Assembly: GCA_965366835.1 (NCBI GenBank) | Contig: CBDUGF010000015.1 | Location: 1-45,862 of the forward strand | Source of the DNA: JAKGBX01 sp965366835 | GTDB taxonomy: Bacteria; Pseudomonadota; Alphaproteobacteria; Rhodobacterales; Rhodobacteraceae | Length of the DNA stretch: 45,862 nt | Direction: 5' to 3' | Part shown: piece after piece, positions 22,182 to 29,610 of the stretch | Position numbering within the stretch: position 1 is the stretch's first letter | How the letters are laid out: every line of letters begins with the position of its first letter | The notes under the pieces: model-generated | The model's database searches: none | What the model saw: the letters and a program-made list of their open reading frames with translations, nothing else | What the model was told of the DNA's origin: nothing | Program-made: the position numbers and the translations under genes

Positions 22182-23936
22182 ATGACACGTCAGATGACCG
22201 GAGCGAAGATGTTAGTTCAGGCCCTCAGGGATCAGGGCGTGGACGTCGTGTTCGGATACCCCGGCGGCGCCGTGCTTCCGATCTACGACGAGATCTTCCT
22301 GCAAAACGATATCCGCCACATCCTCGTGCGCCACGAACAAGGCGCCGTCCACGCCGCCGAAGGCTATGCCCGCAGCACCGGAAAACCCGGCGTTGTGATC
22401 GTAACCTCCGGCCCTGGCGCAACAAATGCCGTTACCGGAATTACGGATGCGCTGATGGATTCGATTCCCTTGGTGGTGATTTCGGGCCAGGTTCCGACCT
22501 TCATGATCGGCACCGACGCATTCCAGGAAGCCGATACCGTCGGCATCACCCGCGCCTGCACCAAGCACAACTGGCTGGTCAAGGAGACCTCCGCCCTCGC
22601 CGCCACTCTTCACGAGGCCTTCCACGTCGCCACCACCGGCCGCCCCGGCCCGGTTCTGGTCGATATACCCAAGGACGTTCAGTTCGCCTCGGCCACCTAC
22701 ACACCGCCGGAAAAGGTCAAGGTTTCGCATTACCAGCCCCAGGTCAAAGGCGATATGGATGCTATCACCGAACTGGTCGAAGCCATGGAAAAGGCCAAGA
22801 AACCAGTGATTTACACCGGCGGCGGCGTGATCAATTCGGGCCCGGGCGCAAGCCAGCTCTTGCGCGAGATGGTCGATGCCACCGATTTCCCGATCACCTC
22901 GACACTGATGGGTCTGGGCGCCTATCCCGGCACCGGCAAGAACTGGCTCGGGATGCTCGGCATGCACGGGCTCTACGAGGCCAACATGGCGATGCACGAT
23001 TGCGATCTGATGATCAATATCGGGGCGCGGTTCGACGACCGTATCACCGGCCTGATCAGCGCCTTCAGCCCGCATTCCACCAAGGCCCATATCGATATCG
23101 ACCCGTCGTCGATCAACAAGGTGATCCGCGTCGACATCCCCATTGTCGGCGATGTCGGCCATGTTCTTGAAGACATTATGAAAGTCTGGAAATCCCGCGG
23201 CCGCAAGACGGCCACGGAGGCGGTGAAGTCCTGGTGGGGCCAGATCAATGACTGGCGCAAGGTGGATTGCCTGAAGTTCGATCCGTTGCCCAAATCGATC
23301 AGGCCGCAGCACGCGCTTGCTCGGCTCGAAGCCCTGACCCGCGACGCCGACCGCTACATCTGCACCGAAGTCGGCCAGCATCAGATGTGGGCCGCGCAGT
23401 TCCTCACCTTCAACGACCCCAACCGCTGGATGACCTCCGGCGGGCTGGGCACCATGGGCTATGGCCTGCCCGCTTCCGTCGGCGTTCAGGTGGCACATCC
23501 CGAAGCGTTGGTGATCAACGTCGCTGGCGAGGCCAGTTGGCTGATGAACATGCAGGAAATGGGAACCGCGGTGCAATTTCGCCTGCCGGTCAAGCAATTT
23601 ATCCTGAACAATGAACGCCTTGGCATGGTTCGCCAATGGCAGGAGTTGCTGCATGGCGAGCGCTATTCTCACAGCTGGTCGGAGGCCCTGCCCGATTTCG
23701 TCAAGCTGGCCGAGGCGTTCGGCTGCAAGGGTATCAGGGTCGACCATCCCGACGATCTGGATGAGGCGATCAAGGAAATGCTCGCCTATGACGGGCCGGT
23801 GATTGTCGATTGTCTGGTCGAGAAACACGAAAACTGCTTCCCGATGATTCCCTCGGGCGAGCCGCATAACAAGATGTTGCTGGGCGAAAGCTCGACCAAG
23901 GACGCTATCGGCTCAAGTGGGGCGGTTCTGGTCTGA
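22182..23936 (+). CDS. ilvB: Acetolactate synthase, large (catalytic) subunit
   Basis: The 584-residue thiamine-diphosphate enzyme joins two pyruvates, or pyruvate and 2-oxobutyrate, in the first common step of valine, leucine and isoleucine synthesis. The PYR domain has GYPGGAVLPIYD and the catalytic Glu at residue 52 in RHEQGAVHAAEGYAR; FAD-binding (middle) and PP domains follow. The metal-binding motif, usually GDG or GDA, reads VAGEASWLMN here, a conservative Asp-to-Glu change, with the paired Asn in FILNNERLGMVRQWQ. GGAG at 22170-22173 supports ATG 22182. The next gene encodes its small subunit 30 bp away. Upstream lie a promoter, leader peptide and terminator that indicate attenuation by branched-chain amino acids. 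Also called ilvI in some genomes. Confidence 0.96.
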   Translation: MTRQMTGAKMLVQALRDQGVDVVFGYPGGAVLPIYDEIFLQNDIRHILVRHEQGAVHAAEGYARSTGKPGVVIVTSGPGATNAVTGITDALMDSIPLVVISGQVPTFMIGTDAFQEADTVGITRACTKHNWLVKETSALAATLHEAFHVATTGRPGPVLVDIPKDVQFASATYTPPEKVKVSHYQPQVKGDMDAITELVEAMEKAKKPVIYTGGGVINSGPGASQLLREMVDATDFPITSTLMGLGAYPGTGKNWLGMLGMHGLYEANMAMHDCDLMINIGARFDDRITGLISAFSPHSTKAHIDIDPSSINKVIRVDIPIVGDVGHVLEDIMKVWKSRGRKTATEAVKSWWGQINDWRKVDCLKFDPLPKSIRPQHALARLEALTRDADRYICTEVGQHQMWAAQFLTFNDPNRWMTSGGLGTMGYGLPASVGVQVAHPEALVINVAGEASWLMNMQEMGTAVQFRLPVKQFILNNERLGMVRQWQELLHGERYSHSWSEALPDFVKLAEAFGCKGIRVDHPDDLDEAIKEMLAYDGPVIVDCLVEKHENCFPMIPSGEPHNKMLLGESSTKDAIGSSGAVLV

Positions 23937-23966
23937 ACCGGAACGCGAGCGAAAGGATTTGTTCAC

Positions 23967-24527
23967 ATGTCTCCTCTAAAAATCAAAAAAGGCGCGAACA
24001 AGCATTCGGCCTACAATCTGCGCCCGACGTTCAGCGATGTGAGCGAAAGCCATACCATCGCCGTTGTGGTTGATAACGAACCGGGTGTTCTGGCCCGCGT
24101 CATCGGGCTGTTTTCCGGGCGCGGCTACAACATCGAAAGCCTGACGGTGGCCGAGGTCGACCATACCGGCCATACCAGCCGGATCACCATCGTGACCAAT
24201 GGCACGCCCCAGGTGATCGAACAGATCAAGGCGCAGCTGGGTCGCATCGTTCCGGTGCATGAGGTGCATGACCTGACGGTCGAAGGCGCGGCGGTCGAGC
24301 GTGAACTGGCGCTGCTGAAGGTCACGGGCGGAGGCGAGAAACGGGTCGAAGCCCTGCGTCTGGCCGACATCTTCCGCGCCAATGTGGTCGACAGCACGCT
24401 TGAGAGCTTCGTGTTCGAGATCACCGGCACGCCCGAGAAGATCGACGCATTCGCCGATCTGATGCGCCCTCTCGGCCTGCTTGAGGTGGCGCGCACCGGT
24501 GTCGCCGCGCTGTCGCGCGGTCACTGA
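23967..24527 (+). CDS. ilvN: Acetolactate synthase, small (regulatory) subunit
   Basis: The 186-residue subunit activates the catalytic subunit and confers feedback inhibition by valine. An ACT domain starts at about residue 28 (HTIAVVVDNEPGVLARVIGLFSGRGYNIESLTVAEVDHT, of which the N-E-P-G-V-L and F-S-G-R-G-Y-N-I cores bind the effector). A second ACT-like half follows (ALLKVTGGGEKRVEALRLADIFRANVVD). Length fits IlvN/IlvH of alphaproteobacteria. Start ATG 23967 has an AAGGA-type site upstream. It forms an operon with ilvB; ilvC is not in the window. Confidence 0.95.
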   Translation: MSPLKIKKGANKHSAYNLRPTFSDVSESHTIAVVVDNEPGVLARVIGLFSGRGYNIESLTVAEVDHTGHTSRITIVTNGTPQVIEQIKAQLGRIVPVHEVHDLTVEGAAVERELALLKVTGGGEKRVEALRLADIFRANVVDSTLESFVFEITGTPEKIDAFADLMRPLGLLEVARTGVAALSRGH

Positions 24528-24548
24528 TCGGTCGGAATTGCTCGCTGG

Positions 24549-24902
24549 TCAGGACGCCAGCCTTGCTTTCTCCCGGCGCGGTGTGAACGCGATGACATTG
24601 TCGTCGTGCTCGTCATACCGGGTCGCCGCATGACGCGAGCTTTGCGCATTCCTGACGCCACCGGCCTTCAGGCTTTCGGCCAGGCCCTGATATTGCCTTT
24701 CCGCGACCAGGCGCGGGTCCAGGGCAACGCGCACGTCCAGGCTTTCGTTCAACTGAAACTGCACGAAATCACCGGCATCAAGTTGCGGCCCGTCGAAGAC
24801 GCTCTCTTTCCGGCCGCTGTAAAACGCCAGATCACCATGATCTTCGCACCAGATAACGGCTTTTCGATCTTCCTTGTCGCTCCAAAGCACAACACCGTAC
24901 AT
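24549..24902 (-). CDS. Small acidic hypothetical protein, possible OB-fold
   Basis: From ATG 24902, five bases after GGGGA, the gene encodes 117 residues. The N-terminal 70 residues alternate strands and turns (MYGVVLWSDKEDRKAVIWCEDHGDLAFY, then GDFVQFQLN), a pattern that reminds me of cold-shock-like OB folds with G-x-V-x-W at the start and aromatic residues on strands. The C-terminal 45 residues are polar and probably flexible. I recall similar proteins in Rhodobacterales but cannot name a family. It converges with ilvN (21 bp between stops) and is divergent from the XRE regulator at 25163. Confidence 0.65.
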   Translation of the reverse strand: MYGVVLWSDKEDRKAVIWCEDHGDLAFYSGRKESVFDGPQLDAGDFVQFQLNESLDVRVALDPRLVAERQYQGLAESLKAGGVRNAQSSRHAATRYDEHDDNVIAFTPRREKARLAS

Positions 24903-25055
24903 TTTATTCCCCAATACTTTGTCCCCGAGTGGATGTTCCCCTTACCCTGCAAATTTGACGGAAAACAAAGCGTCAGGAACATTCCCGATTACGTGTCGTG
25001 CGTGATCAAGATTGTGGCCATCCTTGCGCCAGGTGACGCCAACCAGCACCGCATA

Positions 25056-25073
25056 TGACGCATAAATGCGTCA
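25056..25073. promoter_or_regulatory. 18-bp perfect palindrome, candidate operator
   Basis: TGACGCAT-AA-ATGCGTCA is a perfect inverted repeat with 8-bp arms, lying between two divergent genes, 90 bp before the XRE regulator start and 154 bp from the start of the small leftward gene. Arms and spacing suit a dimeric helix-turn-helix regulator, most simply the product of the adjacent regulator gene. Confidence 0.5.
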
Positions 25074-25162
25074 CATCCAAGGAAAGGCTCTGATAGGATA
25101 AAGGAAAGAATCGCCCAACAAGCCGCTGCAAAGCGGCATTCGGACCATACGGGAAAGAAAGC

Positions 25163-25981
25163 GTGCCAGACTTTTTGGAAACCAAGGCGCCGGTCGTCGA
25201 CCCCGCCGAGCTGCGAAGCATCTTTGGCGCCAACCTGCGTCAGCTCGCACTCAAATACCCCTCTATCGCAGGGCTGTGTCGACAATTGGGAATCAATCGC
25301 ACTCAGTTCAACCGATATTTGTCCGGCGAAAGCTTTCCGAGACCGGACGTTCTGCATCGCATCTGCATCTTCTTTGACGTCGATGCGCGTATCCTTCTGG
25401 AGCGGGTCAACGACATTCAGACCGGAAAAACCGAGCTTTTCAGCCATCCGGAAATCGCGGAATTCCTTGGCAACGGGTCCGTCGATGTCAAGGAAGAGGC
25501 CTTTCCGTCAGGATTTTACAGATTCAGCCGCCCCAGCTTTGTTGACGAAGCGCTCTTTGTGGTCGGGCTGGTCTATGTTTTCCGCAAAGACGGTTATTCG
25601 TTCATTCGTGGTTACGAGCCGCGCGAAGCGATGCTTCAGCAAGGCCTGACCAGCGCCGCAGCCAGCCGCGAGTTTCGCGGTGTCATCCTGCGGCAGGAAC
25701 AGGGCATCGCCGCGCTGATTGCCCGTCACCAAGCGCTGACTTGCTCATTCAATTTCCTGTCGCGCGTCTCTTCCTATGAAAACAATTTCTGGGAAGGTTA
25801 TGCAACTCGCACCGTTCGAGAAAGCCATAGCGGACGCCGTACCGCACGCATGGTTTATGAACATATCCAGTCAAACAGATCGGCGATCTTTCACACGGCG
25901 CGCCACGGTGGCATGAAGCGGCGCGAAGACCTGCATCCGTTTCATGCCAAGCTACTGAACCTGGATATGCCCTTCAAATAG
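25163..25981 (+). CDS. XRE-type helix-turn-helix transcriptional regulator
   Basis: The 272-residue protein starts at GTG 25163 after GGGAAAG. Residues about 20-80 form a Cro/CI-type HTH (FGANLRQLALKYPSIAGLCRQLGINRTQFNRYL, then F-P-R-P-D-V-L-H-R-I). The remaining 190 residues have no family I recognise; they contain hydrophobic strands and could form a ligand-binding domain. An 18-bp palindrome upstream is a likely autoregulatory site. Its stop overlaps the stop of the convergent DUF2189 gene by eight bases. Base composition is slightly lower in GC than in the flanking ilv genes. Target genes are unknown. Confidence 0.75.
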   Translation: MPDFLETKAPVVDPAELRSIFGANLRQLALKYPSIAGLCRQLGINRTQFNRYLSGESFPRPDVLHRICIFFDVDARILLERVNDIQTGKTELFSHPEIAEFLGNGSVDVKEEAFPSGFYRFSRPSFVDEALFVVGLVYVFRKDGYSFIRGYEPREAMLQQGLTSAAASREFRGVILRQEQGIAALIARHQALTCSFNFLSRVSSYENNFWEGYATRTVRESHSGRRTARMVYEHIQSNRSAIFHTARHGGMKRREDLHPFHAKLLNLDMPFK

Positions 25982-26768
25982 GTTGAGGGCCGCCATCGTC
26001 GCGGATTGCGATCTGATCATATAGATGCCAACTGGCATGACCGAGCAGTGGCAACACCAGATACAGCCCCAAAAACGCTGGTAACAGCGCCAGAAAGGTG
26101 AGCACCGAAATGATCAGCGCCCAGGCCAGCATCGGCCCGGGATTTCCTGTCACCGTTTGAAAGCTGGTGATCATCGCCGTCACGAAATCGACTTCGCGAT
26201 CGAGCAACAACGGCATCGAAATGACCGTGATCGTGAAGAGCAACAGGGCAAAAACTGCGCCCACGACAGAGCCGACAGCCAGCATCGTCAACCCGGTTGC
26301 CGTGAAGTAGACGTCAAACGAGCTCGACACATTCGTCATCGTCGAAAGCCCGAGAAACAGGGCGAAGATCATGTGTGCCAGGAAAAACCAGAACAGGAAT
26401 ACCATGATGACGATGGCGCAGATCGAAGGCAGCTGACGGCGGCTTTGCTGCAATACAACGCCGAAAATCTTGTCTGACTCGAGCGGCTGGCCCTGTTCGA
26501 GTCGGCGCGACACTTCATAGAGCCCGACGGCTGCAAACGGACCGACCAGCGGGAATCCGACCGCCGCGAAAACCAGCCAATAGGTCTGGCCAGTGGCCCA
26601 GGTCACGGTCAAAAGAAGCAACCCGATCGCGACATAGGCGCTTGCGAAGATGAACCCGTAACCGGGTGCAGCCTTCATGTCGGCCCAGCCGCGCCGCAAC
26701 GCTTCCTTCAGCATTGTCGCTTCAACCGCGCGAAATGCAGGCACACCGGGTTCTAGCTCTTCGTGCAT
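25974..26768 (-). CDS. DUF2189 multi-pass membrane protein
   Basis: A 264-residue inner-membrane protein of about six helices. The start EELEPGVPAFRAVEATMLKEALRRGWADMKAAPGYGF, the early L-x-x-G-x-x-D-(M/L) block, and the second helix region FPLVGPFAAVGLYEVSRRLEQGQPL match DUF2189, a widespread alphaproteobacterial family of unknown function sometimes found near cytochrome oxidase genes. No oxidase genes are near here. The gene converges with the XRE regulator (8-bp overlap of stops) and lies 57 bp after the amidase stop, on the other side, same strand as the amidase gene upstream of it. Confidence 0.85.
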   Translation of the reverse strand: MHEELEPGVPAFRAVEATMLKEALRRGWADMKAAPGYGFIFASAYVAIGLLLLTVTWATGQTYWLVFAAVGFPLVGPFAAVGLYEVSRRLEQGQPLESDKIFGVVLQQSRRQLPSICAIVIMVFLFWFFLAHMIFALFLGLSTMTNVSSSFDVYFTATGLTMLAVGSVVGAVFALLLFTITVISMPLLLDREVDFVTAMITSFQTVTGNPGPMLAWALIISVLTFLALLPAFLGLYLVLPLLGHASWHLYDQIAIRDDGGPQPI

Positions 26769-26825
26769 GTCTGCTCCCCGATCACATACGCATCGCGAAT
26801 TGGAGACCGCGTCTGACGTGAAAAA

Positions 26826-28247
26826 TCAAGCATTCGACAGGATCGCGGGTCGCTGCCCGGGAAAGTTCGTTGCGTCATGCCATTTCTGCCCGATCTGGAG
26901 CAGCCGGGCGTCCTGTCCGCGCGCCCCGAAAAGTTGCAGACCTGCGGGCAATCCGTTTTGGCCGAAACCGACGGGGATGTTGAGGCAGGGCAACCCGATC
27001 AGCCCGACCGGGATCACCACCTCCATCCAGCGATGATAGGTGTCCATTGAATGGCCCGCGATCTCTTCCGGGTGGCGCAAATCGGTCGGAAATGGCCAGA
27101 CCTGCGTGGTCGGCAGGAGCAAGGCGTCGTAGGTCTCGAAGAGCTCTGCCGCACGTTTGAACCACTGCGAACGCAGCACGCTGGCACGGTGCACTTCGAT
27201 GGCGGAGAAACCGAGGCCGCGTTCGATTTCCCAGATGGCTTCCGGCTTCAGGAGCTTGCGCGTCGCCGGGTTCTCGTAGTGCTCTGCCGAACCTCCCGCC
27301 ACGGCCCAGGACCGCAACGTGATCCATGATTGCCAGAGCTGGCCGGAGTCGAATGGCGGTGCAACTGGTTCGACCGTGAATCCGATATCACGCAACTTCG
27401 GCAAGGCGGCCTCGCAATGCTCGAGCAGGCCGGCTTCCATCGGGTAGGCGCCGCCCCAATCGCCCAACCAGCCGATCCGAACCTTGCCTGTGGGATTGTC
27501 GATTTCGGGAAGTGTGGGCGATACGATATAGCCGTGAGGCTGGCGCGGGTCGGGGCCGGACTGCACATCCAGCAGCGCTGCCACATCGCGTGGACTGCGC
27601 CCCATCGGGCCCAAGGTCGCCAATTGATGCAGGAAAGTATCGCCTGCCGGTTCCGAAGGCACCCGCCCCCAGCTTGGCCTGAAACCATAGACGTTGTTCC
27701 ACGCCGCAGGGTTTCTCAACGAGCCCATCATGTCGGAGCCATCCGCCACGGGCAGCATCCGGCACGCCAAGGCCGCGGCTGCCCCGCCCGAAGAGCCGCC
27801 GGCGGAGCGTTCAAGATCATAAGGGTTGCGGGTCACGCCATGGACCGGGTTGAACGTATGCGACCCGAGGCCGAATTCCGGAGTATTGGTCTTGCCGATG
27901 ATGATCGCCCCGGCGGCGCGCATGCGGGCCACCACCAGATCGTCTTCGGCGGCGACCTGGTCTGCAAAAATCGGTGAGCCCATGGTCGTGGTCAGGCCTT
28001 TGGCATTGGCGAGGTCCTTGACGGCCAATGGCAGGCCGTGCATCCAGCCGGTGCGCTGCCTGGTGTCGGCGGCGCGCGCTTCCGCGAGCAGTTCTGCCTC
28101 GTCGCGCAGGGAAACAATGGCGTTAACTTCACCATTTACCGCCGCGATTCGCTTCAGCGTCAGCCGCATCAGTTCTTCGGCGCTGATCTTGCGCTGATCG
28201 AGCAGGGCGGACTGCGCCAGCGCGTCAAGTTCAAGAATATCGGTCAC
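26826..28247 (-). CDS. Amidase (amidase-signature family)
   Basis: The 473-residue hydrolase carries the Ser-cisSer-Lys triad: Lys77 in LPLAVKDLANAKG, cis-Ser152 in SAGGSSGGAAAALA, and the nucleophile Ser176 in DGSDMMGSLRNPAAW. The usual DxGGS reads DMMGS here, a small deviation that keeps the Ser. The family cleaves C-N bonds of amides, including amino-acid amides, indole-acetamide and the glutamine used by GatA, but this protein lacks the GatBC context. GTG 28247 is chosen because GGGAGGG lies upstream and because the extension to 28301 is not conserved-looking. The substrate is unknown. Confidence 0.88.
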   Translation of the reverse strand: MTDILELDALAQSALLDQRKISAEELMRLTLKRIAAVNGEVNAIVSLRDEAELLAEARAADTRQRTGWMHGLPLAVKDLANAKGLTTTMGSPIFADQVAAEDDLVVARMRAAGAIIIGKTNTPEFGLGSHTFNPVHGVTRNPYDLERSAGGSSGGAAAALACRMLPVADGSDMMGSLRNPAAWNNVYGFRPSWGRVPSEPAGDTFLHQLATLGPMGRSPRDVAALLDVQSGPDPRQPHGYIVSPTLPEIDNPTGKVRIGWLGDWGGAYPMEAGLLEHCEAALPKLRDIGFTVEPVAPPFDSGQLWQSWITLRSWAVAGGSAEHYENPATRKLLKPEAIWEIERGLGFSAIEVHRASVLRSQWFKRAAELFETYDALLLPTTQVWPFPTDLRHPEEIAGHSMDTYHRWMEVVIPVGLIGLPCLNIPVGFGQNGLPAGLQLFGARGQDARLLQIGQKWHDATNFPGQRPAILSNA

Positions 28248-28413
28248 GCGGTCTGTCCCTCCCGTTTTCAGGCAGGTTAATGCGTTGGATCGGCGATGCA
28301 ATCAGAGAATATCGGAAATCAAGGTGCCGTCGAAACCCGGCTGCGGCAAGTGGCCGTCATCCGCAGAGTCTGCGCTGAGCAGCACCGCGACCTTGCTGCC
28401 TTGCTTCGGGGTG

Positions 28414-29541
28414 CTATTCATCCGCCTGCGCTTCACCACGGCTTTTGCCGCTCAAATCCATCGCCAGCGTCGCGGCCATGAACTTGTCGAGATCGCCGTC
28501 GAGCACGCCTTGGGTGTCCGAGGTTTCCACATTGGTCCGAAGGTCTTTCACCATCTGGTAAGGTTGCAGCACATAGGAGCGGATCTGATTGCCCCAACCG
28601 GCATCGCCCTTGGCCTCGTGGGCGGCGTTGATATCGGCATTGCGGCGGTCCAGCTCAAGTTGATAGAGGCGCGATTTCAGTGCCTTCATGGCGATATCGC
28701 GGTTCTGGTGCTGGGATTTTTCCGAGCTTGTGACGACGATGCCCGTGGGCGCGTGGGTGATGCGCACTGCCGAGTCGGTGGTGTTGACATGCTGGCCGCC
28801 AGCGCCGGAAGAGCGATAGGTGTCGATGCGGATATCCGCCGGATTGACCTCGATCTCGATACCGTCATCGACCACCGGATAGACCCAGACCGAGCTGAAC
28901 GACGTATGCCGCTTGGCCGCGCTGTCAAACGGCGAAATACGCACCAGCCGATGCACACCGCTTTCGGATTTCAGCCAGCCATAGGCATTGTGTCCGCTGA
29001 TCTTGTAGGCAACCGATTTGATCCCGGCTTCGTCGCCCGCGGTTTGCGACTGCAATTCGACCTTGTAGCCCTTCTTCTCGGCCCAGCGCACATACATGCG
29101 CGCCAGCATCGAGGCCCAGTCACAACTTTCCGTGCCACCTGCCCCGGCGTTGATTTCCAGGAAGGCATCGTTGGCATCCGCCTCGCCATCCAGCAGCGCC
29201 TCGAGCTCTTTTGCCGCAGCCTTCTTTTCCAGCGATTTCAGGGCCTCTTCCGCCTCGGCCACAACTTCGGTATCGTCTTCCAATTCGCCCAGTTCGATCA
29301 GTTCGACATTGTCGTCAAGGTCGCGCCGTATCGAGGTATAGACCTCCATCGCATCCACCAGCGTCTGGCGGTCGCGCATCAGCTTCTGCGCCTTTTGCGG
29401 GTCGTCCCAGAGATTGGGATCTTCCACCCGGGCATTGAATTCCTCGAGCCGGTGTTCTGCCGTCTCCCAATCCATGCGCTGCTGCAACAGGTGCAGCGAT
29501 TTCTCGATATTGGCCACGATGTTCTGGGTTTCAGCGCGCAT
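28414..29541 (-). CDS. prfB: Peptide chain release factor 2
   Basis: The 375-residue factor reads UGA and UAA stop codons and triggers peptide release. The stop-codon recognition tripeptide SPF occurs in VRISPFDSAAKRH, and the catalytic GGQ in RSSGAGGQHVNTTDSAVR. The N-terminal helical domain and INAGAGGTESCDWASML block are standard. The frame is continuous from ATG 29541, so there is no programmed +1 frameshift of the kind that autoregulates E. coli prfB. It lies 69 bp downstream of mrcA on the same strand, the usual alphaproteobacterial order amiC-mrcA-prfB. Confidence 0.97.
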   Translation of the reverse strand: MRAETQNIVANIEKSLHLLQQRMDWETAEHRLEEFNARVEDPNLWDDPQKAQKLMRDRQTLVDAMEVYTSIRRDLDDNVELIELGELEDDTEVVAEAEEALKSLEKKAAAKELEALLDGEADANDAFLEINAGAGGTESCDWASMLARMYVRWAEKKGYKVELQSQTAGDEAGIKSVAYKISGHNAYGWLKSESGVHRLVRISPFDSAAKRHTSFSSVWVYPVVDDGIEIEVNPADIRIDTYRSSGAGGQHVNTTDSAVRITHAPTGIVVTSSEKSQHQNRDIAMKALKSRLYQLELDRRNADINAAHEAKGDAGWGNQIRSYVLQPYQMVKDLRTNVETSDTQGVLDGDLDKFMAATLAMDLSGKSRGEAQADE

Positions 29542-29610
29542 GGTATGTCCCGCAAGGAAGGCTTGAAACCGGGTGATAGACCAGCCGCAGGGCGTGGGCA
29601 AGTCGGGCGA

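Noticed and set aside
29440..29541. Programmed +1 frameshift in prfB
   Set aside because: The frame is continuous from ATG to stop and contains no in-frame TGA with a shift-prone context.
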